DNA of 64,000 bases from Chara braunii (Eukaryota; Streptophyta; Charophyceae; Charales; Characeae), in NCBI GenBank assembly GCA_003427395.1, contig BFEA01000113.1:1368205-1432204 (forward strand), given 5' to 3'. The notes under the pieces are model-generated. The model made no database searches and was not told the DNA's origin. It saw nothing but the letters and a program-made list of their open reading frames with translations. The position numbers were made by a program, and so were the translations under genes. Shown one piece after another: positions 44,940-55,047 of this stretch. How positions within the stretch are numbered: position 1 is the stretch's first letter; each line of letters begins with the position of its first letter.

Positions 44940-47250
44940 CTACTCCTGACCACTCATAACCTCCTGCAGCTGCCTATACAACTGCGCCCTTACCCCATCA
45001 CGAGTTTTAGGAACTAGGACTCCATTCCTGTCTCTCCACACTCCAGATGACTCTCTGATAACCAACCCATTTGCCTCGTCCTTGAGGCTCTTGGGGCAGT
45101 CGTCAGATCGATGCTTGCCCTTCTTGCAGTAGAAGCATTTGCCAACCTTCTTCTGAGACATCTTGTCTCCTTCCTGCGAGGGTACTGATGATGGGATGGT
45201 TGAGATCTTACTCGTGACCTCCTGTTGTGGAACCTCTGGGGAAGTGGGGCATGCCGCTCTCTCGTCTGTTGGTATCACCTGCTCGCCGACACGTCCCTCT
45301 GGCCCCGAACCAGTGGCCCAAGTTCCCAATGCGTCCCGCAAACCTGCCACCAGAGGCATATCCTGAGGTATGGCCGACTCCTGACACCCCTTCAAGTCCC
45401 TCCTTGACTCAGCCTCAGCCATGGTCTGACCCACACTCTCCTGACCTTCCTGTGGCCTCACGGCCTCTCCCTGAGTCGTAGGTGAAACCACTTCAGCTCC
45501 CATGGCCTTTGCTGGTGGCCTCTCTTCTGGCATCGCCGACTCTCGTCCTTGCGTCAGACCCGCCGGCATCCTCCACTCAAATCCTCCAACCTAAGTTTCT
45601 CACAGCCAGTTCTCCTCTCGGCTCCAACATTTCCTTATCTATCAGGGGAATCTCCTCGCCCTCTTGCTAATCCGCCTTTTCTTCTTCCTTTTGGCACCTG
45701 GAGGCTTCTGCTGCAGGTCGTTCCCTGATCTCAAACGCTTGGACCTCTGTCCAATCCACCACTGCAGTTGGAGCCTGTCGTGTATACTTGGCTTCGAGGT
45801 CTTGTATCCTCTTCTCCCACTCAACTTCCTTTGCTTGGAAGGAGACCTGCTGTGCCTGTAGATAGGTCCTCAGGACGTCATTGACTTTGTTGAGGGTCTG
45901 GTTGACCTGCCTGACGACCTCGTTTTCTGCCCAAATCTTCTCCATATCTGCCCTCACTGCCTCCACCTCCTTACTCTCCGTTCCCAATTCCTTCTTCAAG
46001 TCTTCAATCTCTCTTTCCCATTCAACCCTCTGGCCATACGCTTTCTGTGCCACCTTTGTCAGCCTCTCTCCGACCTTCTGATCTGAAGCTCTGGCTGCTG
46101 CGAAGCCTTCTTTCATCACGCCCCTCAAGTTGAGTAGGTCTGTAGAGACTAGCTTAATCCCCATCTCCTGATGATGCCCTCCAGACCTCCCTACGACATC
46201 CATCAGCTTGTCAAACCTGACCCATACCTCTGAGAATAAGGGAAGGTCCTCCTCCTGAGTGCAAGTGCCCTTTCCACTCTTGTCATCCACCTCCTGAGGC
46301 TCTTTTCCCTGCTGCATCCTCTCATGCAGCTCAGCAAGGTTCTACATCCTGAGTTGAACCTTGATCTCCTGGTCCCTTGCCGCTCTCTCTTTTCTGTCCA
46401 GTTCCTTCTCCTGGGCAGACTGCTCCTCCTGCAAATGTGGCTCATGAGGCAAGTCTGGCTCTATGTCTGGCATAGGACAATCCACCTCCTTCTCAACAGG
46501 CTGTGGAGGCACCCTTGGACCACCTGACCCTCCTGTTCTCTCATGCCTATGGGATATGTGCTCCTTACTCCTGTCCTCCCTCTGCGTCCCTGATGACATG
46601 CCTTGCTCGAAGGCTCTCCTCTCCTCTGCCTCTGGCTCCCTCCTTCTCTTTTCCAGACTCCTTTCACCTGCCTGACGTGCTGGAGCATAGTAGCTCCAGA
46701 GCAGCTTCTTGCAGCGTCCCCAATTCATGGCAGGCTCCACAATAGATCTGACGAAGGACCTGATGTGTCATCTCACAAACAGGAGGAAGCTCCCCACCCT
46801 CTGGTTTCTTGAAATATCCAACTCATCCGCATATCGGTCATAGGCCCAAAGGAATTCCCCCAAATTAGTGGAGTCAAACCGAATGGGCTGTCCATCTTTC
46901 CCCACTGGGGATGGGTGCAAACCCTCCATCTTCCTCTCAAAATCCTGTCATGTTAGTGACTCCCTGACAAGGTTGAAAATGGGGTCTGTCCACTCGCCTG
47001 TGCCTCACACCTCTTTCAGCATCCTGGTGCCATCCCATCCAAACTCCCGAGCATGTCTCTCGAACTCGATCAGGAACAGCTCAATGTTCCCTCCCTGGAA
47101 AACTGGAGGCCTGTCCTCTCTCCTGGTGCCCATCTACGTCCTCTGTCTGGTCGCCCCCAAAGGGGTCTCCACTGGCTCTGCCCCTCCCCTCCCGCTTGGC
47201 ATGGCTGCCCCGAGCGGTGTCAAGCCTGCACAACAAGGAGGAGACAAACA
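44940..47250 (-). pseudogene. Element 5 gag-like ORFs with zinc knuckle
   Basis: Minus-strand pieces in order: PVFQGGNIELFLIEFERHAREF near 47050-47110 (gag N-terminal fold), FLWAYDRYADELDIS, and SFVRSIVEPAMNWGRCKKLL near 46720. A charged linker (46342-46740) and a long coiled-coil (45667-46317) follow. The C-terminal piece (44940-45569) has a CX2CX4HX4C knuckle, CFYCKKGKHRSDDC, and its own stop. Frame breaks fall near 46950, 46760, 46330 and 45660. It lies about 215 bases downstream of the element 5 integrase stop, an unusual place for gag. A pyrimidine-rich tract ending GTGCAG just before it (near 47228) could be a 3' splice site. Confidence 0.7.
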
Positions 47251-47465
47251 GGAGCACACAGAGGGTAAGCAGGTTGGATACACACAACAGGAGACAGACA
47301 TAGCCCTCCCACAAATATCCCAGCTATTTGCCTATCCACGTATGCATACATACATACACGAGTCTAATCAAGAAGTCACAGCCTGTCACGCTATTCTACT
47401 GAGAATAATAACCTATACGTTCTATTTACACTAATGTTTCTATATAACGTGCTCAGAAGGTGACT

Positions 47466-49007
47466 CTAACTGGTGCGGTCCATGCTCACCTCGTCTCGAG
47501 CCACAAACTTCTTCAGCCTCGAGCCTAACACCCAGTCCTTCCATGTCGTCCCATTCAGCTCCTCAATCTGGTAGGCACCATGTTCACCACATCTGGTGAC
47601 CCTGTATGGTCCCAACCACCTCTTGTCCAACTTCTGTGACCACTGCTTCTCCAGGGATGAGTCGTATAGCAACACAATGTCTCCCAGCTTAAGAGGTTCC
47701 TTTCTTACTCTTGCCATCTTATCCCACCTGAACTTGTCCTTGGTACGACTGTCCGCCACCCTACTCGTTGCTCCCTCAATTTTGTCCTTTATAGCGCCAA
47801 TCTGACGTGCCCTTAAGTCAAGCAGTTCCTCAAATGTCAGATAAGTCTCGAGGTCTTGCCGCCTCCAGGTCTTTAGGAAGCTTTCAATAGGAAATGTTGC
47901 ATGCCTGCCATACCATAACGTGGCTGGTGCGTAGCCGATGCTTCTCCTGACAGTGATATTATCCACGAAGAAAGCGACCCTTAGGAAATTCGGCCACTGA
48001 TTGGGCCTGCCATCAGTCCACTTGGCAATAAGATTTGTGATGGTGCTATGCCCTCTCTCCACAGGTGCATTAGCTTGAGGGTGCGCCGCAGTAGTGTACT
48101 CGGCGATCACCCCATACCTCTTCAAAAGAGTCTTTACTTCCGCACAGGTGAACTCGGACCCTCTATCCATCACGAATCTGGAGACAAAGGGGTAATGCAG
48201 GTAATATTCTTCGATGCATCGAGCCAGCGTTTCCCCAGTCTTCGTGCGAATGGCCCGGCCATCCACAAATCCAGAGAGGTTGTCCCGCGCATCGACGATA
48301 AAGTTATAACTCCCTATTCCCAGCGGCATTGCCAACAGATCCAGGTGCACGACCGCTCCAACTTCACAAACATACCTTGGGTGAAGCAGCTCCCTAGGTC
48401 TAAGAGAGGATCGCTCCTGGCATGGTACACAAGATTTACAATAATCGTCGATCATATTTCCCATGCCATCCCAATAGTACAATTCGTGTATCTTGAGATA
48501 TGTCGTCTTTGTGCTTCTGTGGCCACCCGCCGTACCATCGTGTAGTGCTGCCATAACGTCAATCTGGTGAACGACGCCGCAGACTACTCTTCTGGGAGCC
48601 TTCCCTTTGCTTCTCATGAATAGATGGCCATCCCTTACTAGAAAGCTTGGTCTCATCTTCAGAACTCTGGCGCAAGCGTCCCTTTCTCTCATTTCACACG
48701 AAAAAAGCATTCCGAGTTCAAGGTATACTCCTTCATATTCCTCTGCTCGAAATGCTTCCTTAATCTCACCTTCTTCAAAATCATCGTCTTCTCTTTCGTG
48801 GACCACATTATCACCCTCTTCTTGATCTAGCACCGTATTCCTGACCACCTCTTCCTGAAGTAGCGCATTTGCTAGCAAATACACCCCACCTATCACTTTC
48901 TCGTGCTTGCCCACCTGCAGCGCCGCATCCTCGGTCGTGAGCAAGTCCTCTTGTAGCTGGTACTTGCCTGCCAAGGCCAGATCCATCATCCAATCCACAC
49001 CTAGCAT
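47466..49007 (-). pseudogene. Element 5 integrase (open, 513 codons)
   Basis: A full-length integrase in the same frame as the upstream RT, separated only by one TGA (near 49056). Zinc region: HDGTAGGHRST and YCKSCVPCQ. Core: VVHLDLLAMPLG (D), FVMDRGSEF (D) and NAPVERGHS (E), all present. The motif FVDNITVRRSIGYAPATLWYG and the C-terminal LDKRWLGPYRVTRCGEHGAY follow. The VERGHS and VTVRR-type blocks resemble the gypsy clade typical of basidiomycete fungi. No chromodomain-like tail is seen. This is the best-preserved coding piece in the window. Confidence 0.85.
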
Positions 49008-49055
49008 TCCCCAAGAGTCTTCTTCAATATAGGGCTTAAGGACTAGGTCTGGTCG

Positions 49056-51110
49056 TCATACATATCCTGGTGGCGCAAGCCACACAGGTCGCCCAAGAGT
49101 AACATAGTTACCCACGGCCAGTGACCAGGAGTTGATGTGAAGCCTCACATCCTCCTCGCTGTCCAGGAACCTGTCAACTGGTGGAGCATCCTCAACCACT
49201 CCTTGGCTGTTCTTGTCCAAGTCGACTCGACTCAGCCCATCCGGTCTATTCTTGTTCCCCGGAATTCGCTCCAACTCGAAGTCGAACATCCAGATGTACG
49301 TTAGCCACCTGGTGATGGTCGGATCCGAGAGAGCAAAATTCTTGAGAGAACCAGCTAGAGCAGTTGGGTTCACCCTCAGTACAAACCTACTGCCAAAGAG
49401 GTAGTTTCTGAAAATCCTTAAACAGTGAAGAACTGTCAAGGTTTCGCGCTTAAACTGAGAGTTGTTCCTCTCAGTTGTATTAAGCGTCCGACTCTCAAAC
49501 CTTAGTGGTCGTTCTTCTCCATTGGGATCTCGTTGAATCAACACACCTCCCAAAGCAGTCGGTCCTGCGTCCGTTTCAACAATGAAAGGCCTGGTCATCA
49601 CCGACGCATGATCTGGTACCCCCAGTACTAGATCTCCCTCTTCGAACTTCTTCAGGCCTTTTATTACCGATTCTTGCTTATCTCCCCATTCCCAATCTTG
49701 GCCCTGACGCACAAGCTTTCGCAACTGCCTAGTCTTCGCCGCAAACCCTTTTGTAAAGATCCTCCAAAACCTGCATGTTCCCACGAAGCTCCTTACCTCA
49801 GTAATGGTCTCGAATGGTGTTGGCCATTCGAGAATCTTGTTGGTCTTCTTAGTATCTGGCCGACGACCCCGCTCGTCGCACACAAATCCTAAGATAGTGG
49901 TCCCGCTCATGCAGTGCCTCGACTTTGGCCCACTGGCAGTGAGGTTATGCTCCCTCAGAAGGTCCAGGACCTTGCACAAATCTTGCACATGGTCCCAGAC
50001 AAAGCGCCTGATTCCCGACATCACCTCCTGCTCATCCTTCTCCTTAGGCCCTTTCACGACCAGATCATCAATATAAGGCTGCGTAATGTGAGGACTTATG
50101 GGCTGCATTGCCCTCACCATATACCTCTGGACCATGGCAACCGCGCTCGTCCACCCTTGCGGTGCGACGTTCATATGGATCAACCCTCGAGGAGTATGCA
50201 TGGTCGTCATTGGTCTGTCAGATGGGTATACAGGAAACTGTTAGTAACCTGAATATAAATCTATGAGAGATATTATCGCCCTCCCCGCGCAGGCCTCTGA
50301 AAGCGCATCAGCGTTGGGGAGACCTCCTGCGTCTCTCACGGTTACAGCGTTCAGGCGCTGCAAGTCCTGTACCCACCTCAAGGTCCCATTGGGTTTGACA
50401 AAGCAAAACCAAGGGGATGCATACGGTTCACTCGTGTAGTCTGCCACATGTGTGCGGATTTTCCCATCCAGGTATTTGACTACCTTTTCTTCATCAGTTG
50501 GATTAGGATACCGCGCACCTCGCAAGTTCCATGGCTCGTGAGACACGGTGTGTATCCTTATCATTGGGATTATATCCACGTCCAGACGACCTCTCTCATC
50601 ATCACTGAAGGCATACGCAGCGTGCCTTCCTCTTATGGTTTCCACCATAAGTTTATCTTCCTGCGCTGTAAGGAAGCCAGACTCTCCTATAATCAGCGCC
50701 TTAGCACGGCCCATTCTCTGCGCTTTCCCGCATTTGCCGTATCAACTCTCGTTCCCGCTCGTAGTAAACTTCCTGCTCTTCATCAACGAGTACGGGAACA
50801 GGGCGGCACTTCTGATCTACCCTTTTGTACCGCCTTTGTGCCCCCTGCTTGAGCCCACCACTAAAAAAGGTCGAGTTGTGCTTTGGGGCTGTGCTCCAAT
50901 TGCTCCGCCTATCCTTCCTGGCGTCCGGTATATCAACTCCATTTCTCTTGCTCCCATCTGTTCCACCACCTTTTCTCTCAAGGCCTCCACAGCCTCTGGA
51001 TCCGCCATCCCATAGGTCGACACTATGTCCATAGCATCACCTATATTCGTTAGGCTAAGGGTCAGTGCCTCTGGGCCTCTTTCTTCTTCAATCCTTGAAC
51101 TGGACTGCCC
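49056..51110 (-). pseudogene. Element 5 reverse transcriptase and RNase H, two nonsense codons
   Basis: The frame 50714 to 47466 is open apart from a TAA near 50241 (after LIDLYSGY) and a TGA near 49056. RT has PWFCFVKPNGTLRWVQDLQR, IISLIDLYSGY (motif A), NVAPQGWTSAVAMVQRYM and PYIDDLVVKGP (motif C intact). RNase H has VETDAGPTALGGVLIQ and KRETLTVLHCL. The third catalytic position reads VLRVNPTAL, Asn where Asp is usual. Upstream (50715-51110), a short region with YYERERELIRQMRE precedes RT in a shifted frame and looks like the remains of the part before RT. The element is cut off at about 51110. Confidence 0.85.
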
Positions 51111-51313
51111 TCCCGCTAGATATAGTGTTGGGCCTGGCTGGGCAGCCCACGGTCTCCAACCAGGAGCATCCAGATCTAGATCCGATCGAAGGCCCTGAAT
51201 GCAGGCCCAAATCCTCCTCCTGGTGGTATCCTGCTGCTAAAGCAGGCCCTACCTATTAGGGGAAAGTTTGTAGTGACACACCTGGAACCAACAAAAATGG
51301 ACCAGACAGCAAG

Positions 51314-52236
51314 TGCAAGGCACAAGGCCTCGATAAGCCCTACTGGGCCCCTATTTGCAACAAGCGTCGGCCGCCCTGAGTGAAGGCAGGCTCGACAGAC
51401 CTCAAGAGGCCTATTTTGGACTACTACGCAACTGGGGAAATTCAGGCAATTGCACAGTGCCAGTTGGTTGGAAGCGGCCATGCCCAGGCTGCCTTGCATT
51501 GCATGTAACTGAGGCAGGCCCTGGGCCGGATACACAAAGTGGACCGAACAAAGGCTGAGGGAAGTTGGGTGCTGGTAACCACCACAGACCCTGGACCTGT
51601 TGACTTCGGACTGAGGCTCAGCCTCCCTGGGCCTTCCGGAAGCTCCTGGACCGGGGCCCAGTACCGCAGCACAGCACGCAGCTGCAGGCCACTTCGATAT
51701 AGGGAAGGGCCTGCCTACGCATTGGACATTCGGGCACTGGCTGCTTTGTGCGCAAGCGCTGCTGCGCTATCGCTTGCGAGGCTCACGCGCTCACGGGCGA
51801 GCTGGAAGGAGCAGGCAACCATAGCCGAGCTGCACTGCTGTATGCTGGATGGGGCGCATGGTGGTCCTTGGGTGCAAGTGGCATCTGTGAGTTGGGGAAT
51901 GAGGTTGTGAGTGATACGAGAGACATACCTGGTGCTTGAAGCGTGCGGCATTGGCTGAGATCTGCTCGTACTTCGGGGAGCTGTTGACGTCATCAGCGGC
52001 ATTGTAGAGTAGGCTAGATAGGATCTGCCATCTGTAGTCTGGGCGCTGAGCGCCAGATAGGATATCAACATTGGTTCTTCGTTGATGATGATGATGATAC
52101 TATTCCAGCATTGTCAATTATGAGCTTTTGGTGTGCTCTTATTTGGTGAAACTCGTGATGCAAGTCTGCTTTTGGTTCGAGGTCACGACTATCTGGTCTC
52201 ATGTGTATGATGCTGTTTGATTGCTGAAGTTCGCTA
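51314..52236 (+). repeat. LTR copy of the element 3 family
   Basis: Starts TGCAAGGCACAAGGCC and matches the reverse complement of 26130-27051 throughout. It ends inside the sequence TTGCTGAAGTTCGCT, which is shared with the start of the element 6 pol fragment. ORFs over it (51539-51910 and others) are not conserved coding. Confidence 0.8.
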
Positions 52237-52780
52237 AGGACCAGCCCCTCAGTTGGGACGCAGAGTGCGAACGGGCCTTCGCCACCCTCAAAGGCGCTCT
52301 GGCGACAGCACCTATTTTGATCCGGTCGGACCCCACAAAGCAGTTCATTCTCATAACGGACTGGCAGCCAGAGGCGATTTCCGCTATTCTAGCGCAGAAG
52401 GGGAACGGCGGTCGAGAACACATCATCGAATACGCATCTCGTACGGTGCCAGACGAACGAAGGAACGACTCAGCTCCGCAAGGTGAATGCTATGTTGTAG
52501 TCTGGGGAATTCAGCACTTCCATCCGTACTTGTACGGACAGAAGTTCCTCCTTGTAAGCGATCACAAGCCATTGCTGGCTCTCAAGAAGCTCACTAATTA
52601 CACGAGTATGATCGGGCGGTGGGCTGTGCGCCTACAGGAATACGAGTTCGACATCATCCACTGAAAGATAGAGAGGCACGACAACGCGGACGGGTTGACA
52701 CGTCTGCATCGCCCCGCTAAGGTACCGAAGGGCGAAGAAATCATTCCGTGGAAGGAACCGGAGTCAGAGAACGGACCCAA
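52221..52780 (+). pseudogene. Element 6 RT end and RNase H
   Basis: Begins mid-pol with KFAKDQPLSWDAECERAF (RT-RNase H tether). RNase H then shows LITDWQPEAISAILAQKG, APQGECYVVVWGIQHF and VSDHKPLLALKKL. Tether-type sequence follows (EYEFDIIH, a stop at 52662, then HDNADGLTRLHR). The RT catalytic domain, protease and gag are missing. The 5' end merges with the LTR copy at 51314-52236 through about 15 shared bases. Confidence 0.8.
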
Positions 52781-52782
52781 AT

Positions 52783-53718
52783 ATGGACAAGTGGCAGTCC
52801 TTCCACGTGGCAAGAAGCAGGCGATTGGCAATGGGTGACGGAGGTAATCCTACAACTCCTCTCTCTCCCCTCTCATCTTCATCTTTCCTCTCCCTGATCG
52901 ACAAATTTTGTTATTTTTGTGAAGCGATCTCGCGCGTCTACTCGATCTCAATGCGTCCTAGTGGGGAAGGGTATGCAGAATGGATAGATTGTCGATAGTG
53001 TGTCGCACGAGTCCATGGCTCGTGCATCCAGTACCGAAATGGCGATAAGCCTTGGTTGTGTCCCTTGTGTCGGATTGATAAGATCCCAACTGAAGCTCGA
53101 TTTCTGGACGCCACGTCAGAAGGGTTGGAAAAGACCCGGAAGTTTAGAAGGGCCGAGATATGGACGGACATCGCTCTAATTGCCACCTTAGTAGGTAACC
53201 CCCTCCGGGACTTCACCAAGGAGGATCGGAGGAGGGCCAACGAAAGGGCTAGGGACTATCGCTGGAACGAGGGCCGGTTGGAAAAACGGAAGACGGATGG
53301 TAGCGGGATTTGGATGGTAGTGCCACACCGGTTCATTAGGTATGACTGGGTTAAGACGGCACATGAGGAAACGGCAGCCCATTTTGTCGTACGGATCACG
53401 GAAGCGACAATTGACAAGAACGAGTGGTATTGGTCCAATATTCGCGATGATGTGAAATTCATCGTCGCGAATTGCCAGGCATGCGCTGCTGACAAGGCGC
53501 CGATCCAGCCGCCAAGATCGATAGTACCGATGGTAGTTGAACGGCCTTTTCAGAGAGTTAGCATGGATACTACCGATATTGTGGTGCCCCCTGGACCAAA
53601 TAGCTGCGAGTATTCAATCCTACTAGTATTCGTGGAGCACTTTCGAAATGGATCGAGGCGTATCCGTGTCGTACATGACAGGCGACCGAAATTGCGCGAT
53701 ACGTCAACCGGTTTTTAG
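52783..53718 (+). pseudogene. Element 6 PHD finger and integrase N-terminal part
   Basis: The frame from 52783 to 53718 has one in-frame TAG (52996-52998). It encodes a C4HC3 PHD finger at 52909-53070: FCYFC, then C and C flanking the stop (DCR*C), RVHGSC and WLCPLC, with the conserved Trp before the last Cys pair. An ADKA-type integrase zinc region follows (HEETAAHFV and ANCQACAADKAP). The core begins with RVSMDTTDIVV (catalytic Asp). A frameshift near 53645 separates the rest of the core. PHD fingers usually read histone H3 tails, so this could guide insertion. Confidence 0.8.
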
Positions 53719-53720
53719 GG

Positions 53721-54430
53721 ATGCATCAGGACACAGAAGAAATCCTAACCGACAATGGGGTAGAATTTATAGGGGAAGTTTTAGGGGAAGTTTTAGGGGA
53801 AGTTTTCAGGAATTTGGTTGTGCGCGGCGTCGCTATTCGGAACACTGCACCCCACATGTCACAATCTAACGGCCTGGTAGAAAACGCAAATCGGGTGAAA
53901 AAGACAGCACTGCGACGAAACATCGCGGCACGGGATCCGAGGCCCTGGCCCGATATCGTAGATCACATCCTAGCGGTCCATCGGGGAACGCCTCACGAGT
54001 CGACAGGCCTTAGCCCCTTCCAATTACGATTCAATAGCGTAGCTTGTGTCTCGATACCGAGCCTCCCCGATGAATCTTCATTGAAACGACGACCCACAAG
54101 AGCCACGGTTCGGGACAAGGCCAAGCGGCACATGGAACTGATGGAACGGTCCCTTCCCCGATTAGCCCGAAAGCGCCAGAAAATGACTGATTTGGCCCAC
54201 GGTCGACAGGTCCGTAGCTATGAGGCCCGAAATGGAAACGCAGGACCACGGCCCCAGTATAAATTAGGGGACCTAGTGCAGGTGAGGAAATGTGCTCGCC
54301 AAGGGAAGATAGAGCCACGATTCTTCGGGCGATTTCGTGTGATCGAACTCGGCCCGAACAGAGTGAACATCGTGCGCCTCGTCCGGAGGTCTCGGGAAGC
54401 CGATCGGCTCGACCGATCGTACGCCACGTG
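53721..54430 (+). pseudogene. Element 6 integrase core and C-terminus
   Basis: Continues the core with EEILTDNGVEFIGE (second Asp) and SNGLVENANRVKKT (Glu). The sequence between them contains a triple GEV(L) repeat from a 12-base tandem expansion (53770-53815). The HRGTPHESTGLSPFQL block and a C-terminal YKLGDLVQVRKCARQGK with RFFGRFRVIELGPNRVNIV follow, the usual gypsy integrase tail. The frame runs on to 54581, but the part after 54430 is not family-like. Confidence 0.82.
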
Positions 54431-54564
54431 TACTATCTACATCCTCTCCCTTCCTCTCCATCTCCAGCCGTGTCTACTTCCTCCTTCGCTACGGAAGAGA
54501 AAGATGACTCCTTATCGCTCTCGTCCCCTCCCGCTTCTCTTACTCCGTCCTCATCGCCATCGCC

Positions 54565-55047
54565 ATGAGTTTTCTCACTGAGCGGGCTCTCCGCGATCAC
54601 ATGCTGGCGCCACGTGGCGACATCTTGGCAATTCGGCAAGTTCATCATCCGCGATTCAGTCTGGACCTCCTACGGCTCGCGCAGTTCTTCGGCACTACCG
54701 GAGTGTACACAGCAACAGAGTTCCGATTCACCGGCCATCATCAAGCGATCGTCTTGGCAGAGGCGACGACGGTTCGACGGCTGTCAGCACCAGGAGTTAG
54801 CTACGTATCCACCGTTGTCATCTTCAGCGGTGACACTAGCGCGATCAGCCCTCTGCGACACACGCCCATTCGGACGTCGCTAAGGGAGTGGGGTCAGCAG
54901 CTGGCAGCAGATTGGAATCAGTGGCTTACGAGCCGCGACGATAATCTTGTCCCCACGGACGACATCGAAGTCGGGGCACTCCGGACGTCTCGACACGAGC
55001 CGGCAATGGTGCTTCCTGAGCTCGTCCCCTTCCAGTGTCCTCAATGA
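54565..55047 (+). CDS. Element 6 downstream ORF A, unknown
   Basis: A 160-codon ORF (MSFLTERALRDHMLAPRGDI...) starts just before the integrase frame ends. It has no family I recognise, no membrane segment and no zinc motif. It is rich in Leu, Arg and Thr and has a short basic/aromatic segment, LREWGQQLAADWNQWL. The same frame continues after one stop into ORF B, so A and B may have been one protein. It sits where retroviruses carry env, but nothing visible indicates an envelope. Confidence 0.5.
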   Translation: MSFLTERALRDHMLAPRGDILAIRQVHHPRFSLDLLRLAQFFGTTGVYTATEFRFTGHHQAIVLAEATTVRRLSAPGVSYVSTVVIFSGDTSAISPLRHTPIRTSLREWGQQLAADWNQWLTSRDDNLVPTDDIEVGALRTSRHEPAMVLPELVPFQCPQ

